Shown one piece after another: positions 24,564-37,660 of a stretch of 64,000 bases of DNA. Position numbers and translations under genes: made by a program. The stretch spans positions 7,345,372-7,409,371 of the forward strand of contig WMCF01000032.1 in the NCBI GenBank assembly GCA_009792885.1, read 5' to 3'. Within the stretch, counting starts at the first letter, position 1. Every line of letters starts with the position of its first letter. Under the pieces are notes generated by a model. It searched no databases, was not told where the DNA came from, and worked only from the letters and a program-made list of their open reading frames with translations. Source of the stretch: Eremophila alpestris peregrina. Taxonomy: Eukaryota; Chordata; Aves; Passeriformes; Alaudidae.

Positions 24564-27243
24564 GTGAGATACACATTTGATGTGTTACGCAGTTAGATCA
24601 CATTTTGAGAGTTTATTATGCTCTCTATCTCCCTGTATCTGCAGGCTCGGAGTCAAGGGACCATTAAAAGCTCTCAGCTCAGCTTTGCAGTGTGCCTGGG
24701 ATGAGACAAGTGACAAAAGTTGTCCCTTCCTGGACATTCCCAGGCGCAGCTGGCGCGGTGCTGGCCACAGCAAATCCTCTCCCAGCCTTTTTCCTTGTTT
24801 TCCTGCAGGCTGCTGCTGCTGGCCTTGGCTGCTGGGGCCGGTGTGTGTTTCTGTGTGGCAGAAGTGGCTCTGTGAGGGCAGTGGCCCTGCTGTCTGTCCC
24901 CTCTGGCCAGTGGAGGAGCATCCCTTCAACCCAGCCCCAGGCCAGCCTGCTCCATCAAAAGCAAAATCCCTCTGGTTCTGCTGTTGGACTCCGGGAAACT
25001 CTTCCCCCCTTGCAGGTAAAAACCTGCTTTGTTTAGCTTCTCTCCCTTTTCTCCTTAGGATGTGCACCGAGAAAAATCAGGGCCAGCAAAGTCAATTCTG
25101 GGTGGTCAAGGAGCTGCTCCTTCCCTCTCCGCCTGGTTTCACCCTCTCCTGCAGAGAGAGCAGATAGAGTTACGGATCCCAGGAGAGGAGAATAGTTTAA
25201 TGATCCCTCCTTAAGGTCACTGTCAATGCTGTTGCATAAATTGACCTACTAGGGGCTTCTGTGGGAGCAGTGCTGCTCGCTGGGCTCGGAGGGGTGTAGC
25301 GTTACAGGGCTCTGCGCTGGAATCACTGGAGCATTTTAATTGACATTCAGTAACTCTCCTTTCCTAACAGCTGCCTTTAACAGGGTGAGCACTGCCAGTG
25401 CCAGTCATGGGGCTGTGCTCTGTGGCACAGCTCCTGCCTGAGCTGCAGGGGCAGCCTGAGAAATGCCCGTGAAAATATTTGGGGTTTTTTTCGCTGCAAA
25501 GGGCGAATGTTAGTGCACAGCCACACAGCACAGGGTGTGAGCAAGTTCAGCTTGGATGGGAAGAGCTAGGTTAAGAAATAAGAAATAAGTGTCCACACTG
25601 GCTGTGGGCTGCTCAGCTCAGGGGTGAGTTGAGGCTCTCTGTGAGTTTTCCCTGGAAGATGAGGAAATGAGCAGGTTTCCTGCTCGTTCTGGAAAGCAAT
25701 GCAGGGAGGTGAGGAGGTATTCCAGCTGATCTCCTTTCCCCTGAGTGCTTCCTCACCTTTCCTCACTGATGTCCTTCAAACCTATTGCATTTTTAAACTT
25801 GTGAAAGGCATTTTAGATTTCACATTAGCATCTCCTTGTTTGAAGGCAATACACTTTTGGAGACACTTGATAATGTGGCAATAATAAAAATAATAAAGCT
25901 CCAGCTTTACCCTGCAACTGCAAATCACCAAATACTCTTTCACCATCACTCTGCTTTGTTTAATTGTGGGCAGCTTAATAGTTGATATAAGGACATGATA
26001 GGAAATCCATCTTTCAGGCTCAGACCATATTGATGCTACAGAATGAGGATTTGTGCTCCTGAGCATCTCTCCACTGACTATAGCAACAGAAAACATGTCT
26101 GTAGCTGCAAAAAGGCAAAATAAAGAGCAAACCCTGTGACAGGGCATGATGAAAGTCCAAAAGTTATTTTAGACCAAGATCCATTTCTGCCCCCTGAATA
26201 TATTTTGGAATTTTTTTTTCTTGAAACCAATGCATGGCTGTAGTTGAGATGAACTATGCTCATGAGGGATTGCAAAGTAGCTTAAGAAACCTGACAAATC
26301 TGGTGAGATAGAAACAGCCCCTCTTGCTCCTGTTGGATAGGCCCTCACTCTGGGAACAGTCTGATTTTTTCCCAGTTTCTCCCAGTGGGTAAAAACTGAT
26401 TTTTTGCTCTGATTCCTTGAATGGGGAGGCTGTGCTAAAGCTCTCAGCTACACTGTAAATGAATGGGGATTTGCCAGATATGAAAAAGCCTCTTGAAATT
26501 TCAGTACAACTTTGGCAAAGCTAGGAAGCAATCCACACTCTAGATAAATTCCCATATTTTATGATCTTTTCTTGTTATTTTTCTGGTTAAAATGGTTGAA
26601 CCTGGGGTCAGTGTCTTCAGTTTCTCACAGAAGCACCATTCACTCTGTGTTCCAGAATGAACTGAAGCAGTAAGCATAAAATGGATATCTCTTGATCAAG
26701 GATGCATCCCCTCTGACTTTTCTCATAAGATATTAATAAAGGAGAGGCATTATCAGATTCCATTTAACAGGTGTGTGGAAGAAGGGGAAATCTCATGATC
26801 ATTTAATACCTTCTGCAGGAACATCCTTCATCAGCTTTTGCTAATTATGAAGATGAAGCCATTTTCTATTTTTTTTCCCACTTAAAGCCAAAGACAAAAT
26901 TCAGAAGACAGCAACAGCAATTTATTTTCTTGGTTTTGCTTTCTCTGTGCTAAGGAATGCCAAGGTAACCTCACAGGGTTTCATTTAAAAACAAGAATTC
27001 AGAGGAAAAATGCCATGGCTTTAGCCCACTGTCTCTATTAGTTTATTAAAATATTAGTCTTGTAGGTGTGTTAGACTGATTTGCCTTCCATGGTGTTTAA
27101 AAATAGCTGTGAGAATAATGGGCTTCATCAAAAATCATTAACTGGGACGTTACTTTCATTTTTTTCACCACAGAACAAAGTGTCACAGCCAGATTAAACA
27201 TGCCAGAAAGCATTTGGAGCGCACACAAACAGCCAGAAATTTT
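24564..27243. other. non-coding stretch; GC-richer to about 25.3 kb, then AT-rich
   Basis: The 24570-25330 part is GC-richer and opens frames of 196 codons (+, 24577-25167) and 160 codons (-, 24585-25067) over the same bases. Two long frames on opposite strands of one C-rich stretch argue for a composition effect. From about 25.8 kb the sequence is AT-rich with no recognisable feature. A MEF2-like TTAAAAATAG lies at 27097-27106. Confidence 0.5.
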
Positions 27244-27259
27244 TATATATATATATATA
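27244..27259. repeat. (TA)8 microsatellite
   Basis: An uninterrupted alternating TA tract of 16 bases, flanked by TTTT on the left. Short, but pure enough to be polymorphic. Confidence 0.9.
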
Positions 27260-29591
27260 CCTTAATCATGGAAAATCCTGGAAGATATTAGCTGTCTTCC
27301 ACTGCAGTTTGGTCAGAATCCCCAAGAAAGGTCAGATTGTTTGAAGTGGCTGGTATTTGTACCAGCTGACAGGCAAAGCCTCAGTTATTTATAGTGGTTA
27401 GCCTGCAACCCCACAATGCTGAGGGACTGAATGGGATTTCAGAGATGAAAGGACAGCTCAAGTCTAACAACTGCAAATAGCTCAGTGAACTTCTAAATTA
27501 TGACATTACCAAGCCAGAGAACTGCCGAGCTTCAGCACAGGTTTTAATCCTTATGGGGTAATGGGATCCCACAAGGGCCTTTCTTTTGGAGGGGTGTATT
27601 TTATTTTGATAAAGTTTAGTTCCCTGTGCAGTGAAATCAAACTTTAGGGCTTCCCTTCCAAGTTTTCCCTGTGAGCTGTGTCGTCTTTATCTGGCTGTGT
27701 CAGCCAGCCCCTCTGATGGAGTTGTTTTTTTTAGCTGTAGGATTTGGACAGGGAAAGAAGAAACTGGGGTCATGTGAGGAGAGTGTTGGGACTGGGAGGA
27801 AATGTGGATCCAAGTCCATCAGGGTGAATGCTCACCCCTTTTTGCTGAGTATTTCGTGGGCAAGTGACCCACCACAGATCAAGAGAAAGAAGACATTTCT
27901 GATGAAAAGGAAAACACTGATAAAACTTACGGGAAAAGATAAGGACAGTGACCATGGCCAATGAGAGTGAAAACTCCTGTAAACTGGCACCAAACTCCAG
28001 GAGATCTCTCTTGAAGAAACCACCCACAACTTCCAGTTTTACTGGGCTAGTCAGGAATCTGGGGAAAAGGTGCTTTCTGCTCACCTGCAGGTCCCAAACC
28101 ATCAGGGCATGAATGACATGGAAGGTTGGCCCAAACAGCCAAGTGGAAGGAAAAGGCCCTTGAAGTCAATTCAGCCTCATGGGAAAACTCCCATTTCCCC
28201 CCAGAAGCAGCAGGCAGGGAACAGCTGAGCTGTTGTTTCTTTAAATCAGCTTGGAGTGGTGTGGGATGCCCTTTGGATCAGGCCAAGTATGAGCAGGGTC
28301 TTATCTCTGAACAGCTCATGAGCCTTCCTGAGCAGATAGGCCTGGAAAGAGCCCCAATGACTGGCCCTAATCCTAAAGCCTTCCCTCGCACAGATAAACC
28401 CCCCTACAGCCAGAGGGACAGAGGAAATTACTGATATTCACTCATCTATTTATATTTAGACAAAAGATTAAACAGCTTGGAACTGCCATGCTCTGTCCAT
28501 GGCCAGGCTCCTGCAAACATGTGAGAGCCTGCAAGGCTTCACTGGAAATGGACTTGGGATTGTGGACATTTTCCAGAGGAGTGTGCTTCCTCAGTGGAGG
28601 AAAGCTACGTTTAGAGAGGAAACAGGCTGTTTTTTGGCGGTGAAGTTACTGAGAACCATCATTTTGATGAAAACGAAAGATTCCTGTTGAATTTGTGTCT
28701 TTATAAAACAATTTGACAGACTGTCACTTTGGGAGGACTGCAGGCACGTCGAAACAAATCTTTGCAAAGAGGATGTTCTGATACTATCAGGGCAAAATCA
28801 CTCAGGATTTCAGTTTTATAGGAAATTTCAACCTTTCTTGTTCTTTTTCCAGTAAGGTACAAAAGAGGAAATATTTAGAAGATTGTAATATTCCTGGCTT
28901 CAAAGGGAAATTCCAGGTTTCAAGCAGCTTTACTGAACCTCCCTCTACTCTTGATGGGCACTAGCAAGGCACCTGAGAAATTTTATGGAATTACCATGGT
29001 TTTTTTTCATCACCCTCTCTCCCACATTCCCTCACAAAGAATTTGTCAGCTGATAGAAAGACACGTGAGAAGCAGGACCTCTTCTCTGTGTCCTGCCCCA
29101 TGACACAGCACGGCACAAGCAACCTTTGACCAGTCACCTGGAAAGGCTTTGCTTTTCATCCTCATGTTGTTGTTAATGAGTTGGACAGAGCAACTTCTGG
29201 CATGGCTTTGAGGGATAGCTCCAAGGAGCATCTTCTGACCATTGCTGTCTGCTCTAAAAAGAGTTTTGGTGTCAGAGAAGACATCAGCAATTGTTTTTCA
29301 GGAAGTGTTTCAGCCATTTTACTGGAGGCTCATAGAGCCTTTATTAATGTCTGATGGTTGCTGTGCTCTCTGTGCAGTTCCCAGCCTCCCTTTTCCCTCA
29401 GTTTCCCCCCAATCCCAGACTTAGACCAACAGCCTGTGCTTGGAATACCCAAGATATGAATATCAGGAGTGACAACTCCCACACCGTGGGACCCCTGCTC
29501 TGCCAGAGCAGCCTGTGCAGGGTCAGAGTTTCCTTCAGGATGCTCTGAAAGGATGGCATGGAGCCTCTGCAGCCTCACCACAGAGTGGGTG
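27260..29591. other. non-coding stretch, no gene recognised
   Basis: Frames of about 100 codons overlap on both strands around 27670-28434, with no recognisable domain. No repeats or RNA genes recognised. Confidence 0.5.
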
Positions 29592-29735
29592 AGGGTGGAA
29601 GGACCACTGGGGCTCATCTAGACCAGCCTCCCTGCTCAGACAAGATTGCCCACTTCACTCAGAACTGAGTCCAGACACCTTTTGGATACCCCAAGGATGG
29701 AGACTCCCTGTGCTCAGCCACTTGCACAGCAAAGC
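29592..29735 (-). mobile_element. CR1 LINE 3'-end fragment with internal deletion
   Basis: The plus strand reads as the complement of CR1. It starts with GGTGGAAGGACCACTGGGGC, then a CATCTAGACCAGCCTCCCTG segment, then GAACTGAGTCCAGACACCTT and CCAAGGATGGAGACTCC. The usual CR1 segment between 'gagactcc' and 'tgctcagtcaccctcacag' appears to be deleted at about 29707. The next bases, TGCTCAGCCACTTGCACAGC followed by AAAG, match the following segment. The element lies on the minus strand with its 3' end to the left, and its terminal repeats are lost. Confidence 0.8.
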
Positions 29736-30089
29736 TACAGATCCCTTCAGCTTCTTCCCTAAATGCCTGGACCTTTAACATGTAAACACACAGCAAAACC
29801 ACTCCAATCCAGCAATTCAGGAATCCAGCCTCATGATTCCAGTTTGCCCCACGCCTCACCAGACACAAGGCCACAGCGGAGTTTTCTTCCCCAAGAAGAG
29901 ATGAGCGAAGAGACTGGTGACAGATGTTAATTAGAATGTAAAAATCACCTCTGGAAAGAGCTCAGACACGTCTTGGGGCCTCCCAGTAGACATTTATTTC
30001 CTTGGAACTTGCTTGTTGGTCCTACAATTAGCACAGGGCCTGGCCCTGCAGTGCACAGAGTGCTGGAGGTGGCATTAAGCAGGACCTGT
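29736..30089. other. non-coding stretch, no gene recognised
   Basis: Unique-looking sequence, no open frame of note and no repeat recognised. Confidence 0.5.
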
Positions 30090-30480
30090 TTTCTTAGACT
30101 TGTTATTTTCCTCCTTGCTATCTGCAGTGTATATTTATGTTAATTGGAGCAATACATCTGTCCTCAGAGTTTATCAGATTCGAGGAGATAAGATATTGCC
30201 ATCAAAGCCTGTTCTGAGCTGCGGGCTCCCCAGTAAATCAATGTTACATGAGTTAAGATTGCCTTGAGATTGTCTCTAGAACATTTCATCTTGCCCATAT
30301 CTGGAAAGGGTTTCTAATCAGAGCTCTGTCAAAAACAGCTTTAGGAATTTTCTCATGCAGCTTACAAACTCTGTGGTCTCAAACAGGCTTTAATTACCCA
30401 GGGCTTCAATGGCAGCAATTTTATGATGTTGCAGAAGTGAAATGGTTTATACTCTGGTGATAAGGACTTCATAGGAGCCA
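30090..30480. promoter_or_regulatory. candidate enhancer-like block with GATA motif
   Basis: AGATAAG, a strong GATA-factor site, is at 30186-30192. The block is repeat-free, AT-rich and complex in word use (TTAATTGGAGCAATACATC near 30139, GGCTTTAATTACCC near 30386). This texture suggests a conserved element, but conservation cannot be tested here. Confidence 0.2.
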
Positions 30481-33400
30481 GTAAAACATAAAGCAGAATT
30501 CCACAGCAGGAGATGGATTTTTTTAATGGATTTTTACAGAAAATTCTTAGCCTTTTCCACCAACAGTGAAGATACCTAATGTGTTAATGGGCCCTTACAC
30601 TTCTTTATTTTCAGTAGTTTTACCTTGTGCTCCTACCTTTCTCTTTTCCATGTTTAGACAAAAATTCAACCCCGTTTCTGTCCATGTGAATACAAAGAAA
30701 TGCCAAGCACACTTCCACCTACCACCAAAAAAAAAAAATCTACCTTTTAGGACAGCTGTCACCACAACACAAGTCCTGTGGATCACAGGGGTTGGAATTC
30801 AGCACTCACATGCTGCCCACAATGGAAGGTAAATGTGGAAGGGTGGTCTTGCATGTCAGAGCTGGAGTAAACATGTGGTAGCATTGGGGTAGGTGAAGAC
30901 TGCCAGTATTTACAGGAATAACTTCAATTATCCCATGCTGCTGAGTCTGGACTTCTAGCAGGATAAATATTTACTACTCTAAATGAAATATATATGTCAC
31001 ACAAGTGTTTTTGTTGCAGTCTGTCAAGGATAGATTGAGGAAGAGTAAAAATTGTATAATTGTCACATGGTCCTGGAACTAGAAACTTCCCTCTGAGCAG
31101 ACAGAGGTGCTGTTTTAAAGTTCTACCACCTGCAGAAATCTTCATCTCAGCCTCATCAGAAAAGTTCCAGTTTGTCTGACTGGGGACATTGTTCTCCCTG
31201 CAGGCACTGGGCTCCAGGGCATGCCCTAATAACTGATGAACCCTCAGTCCTGTCCTTGCCTTTGCCACCAGCCTGAGGGGTGAAAACAGGGGAACTGTTT
31301 GTCCTCTGTGGCACTGCCAGCATCACATCTGAATTGCCAGCCAAGCCTTTGCCTCAAGACCAAACTTGCCCATGAGATTTGGGTGCAGATGAGTCCAAAG
31401 AAGAGGAAAGAAGACAAGTTTGGCTCTTCTGGACTGTGACTTCCTCCACTTTTGCAGTGACATGACTCCATGTGCTGTTACAAAGCAAACAATAACACCA
31501 CAGCTTTTTACAGCTCAGTTTTACTCTGCTGCAAGGATTTGGCCTGACCCAGTCCCAGCCTGGACAAGCCTCTGTCACGTGAAGGCTGCTTTGATTTATG
31601 CCTGCACTTCACAGGACGCAGGTGGCCCAAGGAGAGCTCCAGATGAGTGTGGGGTGTTCCTCACCAGGTCACTCAAACATCACAACGTTGGCCATTCCAC
31701 AGCCGTGTAAATCAGGCTGCAAACCCCCACCTTTGCAGGAGTTAATGTCACTGCCTGGGGCAGCACAGCAGACACGGCTCGGTTTGCTTTGAACAGAATT
31801 AAAATGAGAAATAAAAACGCTGCTGCTTGACAGCAGTTTAATTTTGAGTGGATGGGCCATTAAATGCCTTTTCTAAAGGCAGCGGGGTAATGGTGCAACC
31901 TCTTCCCACTGCATCTGGTTTATAGGAATGGATTGAATCATCCCTCCTTCCTTGTGGCAGAGCAGTCCCCCCTTTGCAATATTTTGATGCACATCACAAG
32001 TGGTTTTGTCTGCAGAGCCACGTTATCAAGATGATATTCTCACACAACCCACCCCAGCGGGTTTCTGGAGCTTGGCACCTCTCTGTTCACCACCTTCCTA
32101 AAAAAACAAGCTGCTGTAGGGAGGATAATTGATTGTACTCGAGAAATACACTGGTTTTACCACAACTTCCTTAATCCTTCTGATGGTTTGGGCACTTCTG
32201 TCATCCACAAATTGTTGTGTTTCTATAAATTGAGTATTTTTTTAATTGAGTGGAGAAGCTCTGAGTGACAGGCAAGCTGCATATGTTGATTTTTTTTTTT
32301 AAATTTGGCAAATGTGGCCTCGTTAATTAATATCAAAATTTAGTTGGTATATCTATGGTCATAGATTGTAAAGTTATTTCTCTCAAGATAATAAAAAAAG
32401 AAGCTCTTAAAAAATTAAAGAAGTGGAAGACAATAAAAATACCTGAAAATCATGTGGCTATGGGACTTTACATCGAATATATATAATTTTAAATAATCTA
32501 AAAAGCTGTGAGTGTCTGTGCTCTCACACATATGTAAACACCAATGTTTCTGACCCTTTTACTGGGGACCTTCTCTTTTAGGAGCACCAAGTACATTGAA
32601 AGGGCCTCATTTTCACTGGCTGGAGCTCAGTATATATTTGCACAAACCAGCTTGTATCAGAATTTGGCCCTGAAAAAGCTTTTTTTTCCCCCAGTGATAC
32701 ATAATAAATCTTCCATCTGAGGGATTTTCAGACACGCTCCTACTTGACTCAGGAGTAGTGTTTATTGGAAAAAAAACTTTGATGGAAAGGGGTTTTTTTT
32801 TTCCCTCATCAGTAAAATGTGGTAGCACTAAAATAATAATAAAAAGAGAAGTTTGTGAGCTCATGTTGCTTTTGGGGAAATTTCATTTCAAAAAAAGTGA
32901 TGAAAAAGTTCCAATAATGTTGAAACATCCTAAATTAGCTCCATACCTGAAAAAGAGTCAGATATATTATTTTATTTTGAACTTGTGTGATTTGTTCTTA
33001 AAAATTGATGTTATATTAAATATTAAAGTATAAAACATCCATGGGGAAAATGCAACCTTTAGTTTCTGCCAATCAAAAATTTGCCATGTGAAAGAAAACA
33101 AATTTTGCTCTGACAGGAAATGATATTATTTCTGGAATCCCTGAATCTCTGTGAAATGAAATTCACTGTTTCCTTTTGCTCTTGAGCAAAATTATCAGTG
33201 TGGAAAAGTCCCTCAAAAAGAAAGCAATGTATTGATTCATCAAGCAACCCATTTTTTTTTTGTTGTTGTTTTATTTCAAATGCCACAGTCAGTATTTTAT
33301 GGAAAGTTTTCCTCTTCCAGCTTCAAGGTCTGGCAGCTGAAATTCCAGAGAATGCACCAGTCCATTTCCTTCTCTTGACCTCAACATGTTTTCCCTTGAG

Positions 33401-35119
33401 GTTTGCTGCATGAAAATCGTGTGTGTAGTTAATCAGCAAGGAATTGCCCTGCTGATAGATAAATCCACAAGACTTTCTCCATTTTACAAAAGTCAAAATA
33501 CTCATTGCAGGTGTGACATTTCCTCTTGTACAACCTGTGGTTCTCAGCCACAATGAAGAATGTTTTTGTTCACGTTGCTCTGCAGGAATTTGCTGTGTGT
33601 AGTAAGGAAGGAATGGTGGGTCACAGGCAAAATACCCCCAAGTAAATAATGTCAAAAGCAATGTACTTATGAAGAGATCCTGCAGGAGAAAACGTGGAGG
33701 ATGGATCACCAGGTGACATGATCATCTTTATTAAACCACCAGTTTCCTGGGGAGACTTTTGTTGGGTGGATTTGGGGAATGAATAACTGATGAGTTCTTG
33801 CCCCAAGCCAGAAAACTGGTGTGACCACACAAGTGTGGATCCCCAATTCCTCCACCAGCAAGAAGAAATAAACACCAGCCAGTGCATGAGGTGACAGCTT
33901 TTTGTCCTCTCTGGGGGAGTGATCTCTTGGAGGGAACAAAACTGGGGCAATGTTCATCCGAGAATGACAAATGACTTTTGGGAGAAAAGATGCAGCGCTT
34001 TGTTTCAAAGCTGAGTTTGTACAAACTGCATGATAACAGGGTTGATAAACAGGAGATACAGGTCAGTGTCTAATTGATGTGACAAGACTTTCACCCTGTC
34101 ACAAAGAAAAAAAAAACCCAAAAACAAACAAATGAAAAATCAAGCCCAAATAAGAAAAGCTCAAAAAGCCTTGAGGTTTTTCTCTTGTGTGTCTTGACAG
34201 GTCCTTCAAGCTCCATGTCCTGTAGCTGTGGATGTCTCTCTGTTTTAGAGTGTTCTTGCTGAATGATATCAATCTTCCCAAATATAAAGAAATAGGCAGC
34301 TTCCTTCTGGAGCCAAAAAAATGAGCTTGTTTAAAAGCATCTCAGCCTCCAATTCTCCCCTGTAGGTAGGTGTGGAAGAGTTCTCTCCAAACCTTCAGTT
34401 TTTACCCTCATTTCTTGCAGGGAACAACACTTCAGGGGAGGACAGCTCACAGATGAGGGCTCTGTGGTGAAAGACAAGTCCAGACACGGCCAGCTGGCAT
34501 CAAATGAAGCTTCTGCTCGTGCCATCGAAGTGACTTCATGTTAGCATGCCTTTCTCAGTCCTTGGAGCTGGAAATCAGAGCTTCCAACAGGTTCCTTCCA
34601 TGCACGTCCTCTCCTTCTACCCCCAGTGCTCACCTAAATCAGCTGAGAGAGGATGGAGCTTCGCAGCTTGTCACCTGAGGGTGAGCCAAATTTCTTTGGT
34701 CGTGTTTTGAGATGAACAGAGACAGAAGAAAAAAAAATAAAATGGAGAAGCCTACACATTTAATCTAGGAAAAATAGATGCAGCCAGGGGAGCATCAGTG
34801 CTGTGGGAGAGAGCCAGGAGCAGAGGCACTGAGGATGGGTCTGCCAGTCTGCAGTGCTGCCCTCTGCTCCTCACAGCTGTGGCAGCTGGGGAGAGAAAAA
34901 CCTTCACAGGAGGACACTGCACCTTCTCTAGGTTGTGCCAAGGAACCCAGGCTCTGAAGGGTGACTTGTCTTTCTGTTTGCTGTTTGTTCTCTGTCCTCC
35001 CCGTCTTCCCAAAACGACTTCACAGAGGGCAAAGCATTTGATTTTTCCAAGTGCCGGAGTTTTCTGTGATCCTGCTCCAGTTTGAAGTGGTGTCAGTGGA
35101 TGCATTAAAACATTCCCTT
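30481..35119. other. non-coding stretch, no gene recognised
   Basis: Short frames on both strands without recognisable domains. An A-run of twelve lies at 30727-30738. The 32.2-33.3 kb part is strongly AT-rich with several T- and A-runs and may contain old repeat material too decayed to name. The minus-strand frames at 33323-34024 overlap one another and look like chance frames. Confidence 0.5.
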
Positions 35120-35560
35120 TTTTGTGTGCTTTCCCGTTCTGCTCTGGCAGCAGACCGGCTTAAAAAAAAAATCGAGAACTGATCCTTCCAGTTGTTGTTT
35201 TTGGGCAGACAATGCGAGCATTGTGCGCTGCCTAAACGGAGCAGATTCCCGTTGTTTACACTTCTTCTCGTGGCATTGTCAGGCTTGAGCAATTTGTCTG
35301 CTGATAGCCCCATATTAGGAGTTCTCCTCTGCGGAATCACTGGGAGATATGATCAGAACCAGATCTGTGGTGGCAGTCCCCGTGTCACTGCCAGCTCCGC
35401 GGGGTGACAGACAGCCTCATAAAAAAGGCCACGGGGTGAGCTGAGCCAGGGATGTTTGAGTGGCACTGTTGTGTGTGAATGATTCACATCTGTCCTGAAA
35501 GCCAGCACTGAACGTGAAGAGAAGGTAGATAAGGAGAGAGATGTGACAGAGCTTCCAGCT
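35120..35560. other. CpG-enriched stretch
   Basis: About fifteen CpGs are visible, including AATGCGAGCATTGTGCGCTG near 35211, CCGCGGGG at about 35397 and AACGTGAAG at 35513. The rest of the window has very few. The density is below that of a classical CpG island. It could be a conserved or recently methylation-protected element. The neighbouring longest ORF begins about 320 bases further right. Confidence 0.4.
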
Positions 35561-35625
35561 GGGTTCTCTTTCTTGGACTTTGGAGTGCCTAAGCTGAAAT
35601 GCATTTGAGTGCTGCATGACACAGC

Positions 35626-35651
35626 AATAATAATAATAATAACAATAATAA
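35626..35651. repeat. (AAT)n trinucleotide microsatellite
   Basis: About eight copies of AAT/ATA with one AAC interruption. Too short and AT-only to encode anything. Confidence 0.9.
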
Positions 35652-35882
35652 CCCCTTAAGCCATTTCAGGTGTGCTGGTATTTGTCACCCGCTTTGAACT
35701 CTTAATTTTGCTTCTTTCTCTAAAGAAGGGCGTGCTGTGAACGAGGGCAACTTGATACGGCTTTCACTTTGGAAAGGCTTTTTTGGAGATTTCCACTTTC
35801 AGGGAGCTTCCTATGCAGCCATGCATACTGTCTAATTAAAAGCTTATGTGGCTGAGGCAGATAAATAAGGGGAGGTTTTAAT

Positions 35883-36551
35883 TTGAAAGGAACACTTGCT
35901 GCATTTTGTGAGGCTTTTACCTGGAGGATATTTCGATTTGCCACATCCCACAGATGTTTGCGCCTCTGTGCCTGCATCCAGGCTGCGCTGATCCCTGTTC
36001 CCAGCCATTTCTGCCTTGCTGCGCTCCTGTTAATGTTTAATAAACTTAAATTCTGCTTCTCAGCAGCGTGCCTCGCCTGTGATCAGTCCCTGCTTTGTGA
36101 AGACAGCTCACCTTGGGCTTCCAGGCACTGTTTGTTGAAGCAAGGATTGCTGGAGCATGGCAATCCTTTCTGGGAAATAACCCTCTGGGACTTCGTCACA
36201 CACATTTCCTCGTTTAGCCCCGTCTTCACAGCTCATTACAAGTGCAAAACCACTCGTTTAAAATACAAACTGCGGCCTGTTTCATTGCCATTTACCGAGA
36301 AAAAGTCCCGTTTTCCGAGCACCAGCCGAAGTTACAATGGAGTGTGGCATCACTCCACAATATCAGCTCCTGGTGTCATTCCAGAGCCATCATCCCAGCA
36401 GCCTGTGTGTCCCTCCTGGTGTCTGGCAAAATTACAAGGAGTTGGTAACTCGGCCTTGCAATGGTCTCTTCTGGAATTTTCCATGCTGGGTGTATTCCTT
36501 TACCTGGGGATTTTGAGGAATGACCTAGCAAAAGTAGCTCCTTTATTTTGA
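35883..36551 (+). other. longest open frame in the window, probably not a gene
   Basis: The frame has 222 codons from ATG to stop. The peptide is rich in Cys, Leu, Ser and Phe, has no signal peptide or domain that I recognise, and no repeated motif. With 3 stops in 64 codons, an open run this long has probability about 2 in 100,000 per frame. With several thousand frames in 64 kb, finding one is only mildly surprising. It overlaps a CpG-bearing, enhancer-like stretch (35.7-36.1 kb, with TCTAATTAAAAGC at 35830). I therefore think open reading is incidental, but it is the best candidate if any exon exists here. Confidence 0.12.
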
Positions 36552-36596
36552 AGGCCTAAAACATGATGAAAAACTAATATGAACAACTTTAAAACA

Positions 36597-36637
36597 GGTG
36601 TTTTTTGTTTGGTTGGTTGGTTGGTTGGGGTTTTTTT
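36597..36637 (+). repeat. G/T-only tract with (TTGG)n core
   Basis: 41 bases contain only G and T on the plus strand. The core at 36611-36630 is GGTTGGTTGGTTGGTTGGGG, with five GG runs separated by TT. This resembles two-tetrad G-quadruplex sequences of the thrombin-aptamer type. No coding potential. Confidence 0.9.
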
Positions 36638-37660
36638 AAGCTGTATCATCCATAAGCTTGCAGGGCTGTTTCCCTTCGGAGCAGGAGTTGGAAAATGAGC
36701 TGGCTCTGTCACCTGGGGGCCAGGTTTTGTCTTTTCTAAAGAGACCTTTTGAAATCCCTGAGCACTGCTGCCTGCTCATTCTCAAGCTGTTTAACTCTTT
36801 TGAAGACAGTGTCTTCAGCAATCATTTGGAAGTGCTCCTCAAGGCCTTTCAACACGGGGTAAGGAGCAAGGAGTCTTTTTCTCACCCACAGACCCAACTC
36901 AAGGCAAAATGAAGGTGCTGCTGGGAAAGTGGGAGAAGAAAATGCAGCCTGGGGTACAGCAGCAGCAGCAGAGAATAAAGATTGGGTGGGTTAATTGGCT
37001 TTTGAGGTGCCATTATATCCCTTTCTGAATTTTTTTCCACTGGTGTCTGTCACCTTGCAGACTGCCAAGAGCTCATTTCCCTCATCAGTACTTGCCAAAA
37101 GAGGAAAATGCTGCTTATATTCTGATATCAGCTCCTCTCTTGGCTCAAAAGGTAGAAGTATACCTCATTTCTATCAAAGTCCATTCTTGTTGGGTAGGTG
37201 GAACCCAGTAGGTTTCCACCAGTGGGAAGCCCTGTTTTTAAAAAAATTTTTCTTCTTAAAAAAAAAACTAACAAAACAAAACCAAGGGTGTTTTGTTAGC
37301 AGACATTAGAAGAAATTGAGTTGCAGTGTCTGGCATTTTGGCCTCTGGCACTATTTGAGAATGATATTGAGGAAATGAATCATGGTTTGTGCTGAAGGAG
37401 GCTGTTGTTAGCCAGACCATTGCCTCACATGTCCTAGGAGATAGAATACAGGCAGCAGATGAGGCAGGGACCTTGGTGAGGAACTCAGGGAATGGTGGGG
37501 TTGAGGGACCTCAATCCCTGACTGACCAGAATCATTGATTTTGTCCAGGGGTGTAGCAAGAACCTCTAATGTGATGCTAGAAAAATTATTCCATATTCCT
37601 TAACTCATGGCAAATCTCTCCTTTACTAAACAACCCTGACACACAGGAGGATCCAGACTG
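36638..37660. other. non-coding stretch, no gene recognised
   Basis: Short frames only. Around 37231-37300 the sequence alternates T-runs and A-runs followed by CTAACAAAACAAAACC-like words, a low-complexity patch. Nothing else recognised. Confidence 0.5.

Noticed and set aside
24577..25167. 196-codon plus-strand frame with a 160-codon minus-strand frame over the same bases.
   Set aside because: Long frames on both strands of one GC-rich stretch indicate composition; no recognisable domain in either.
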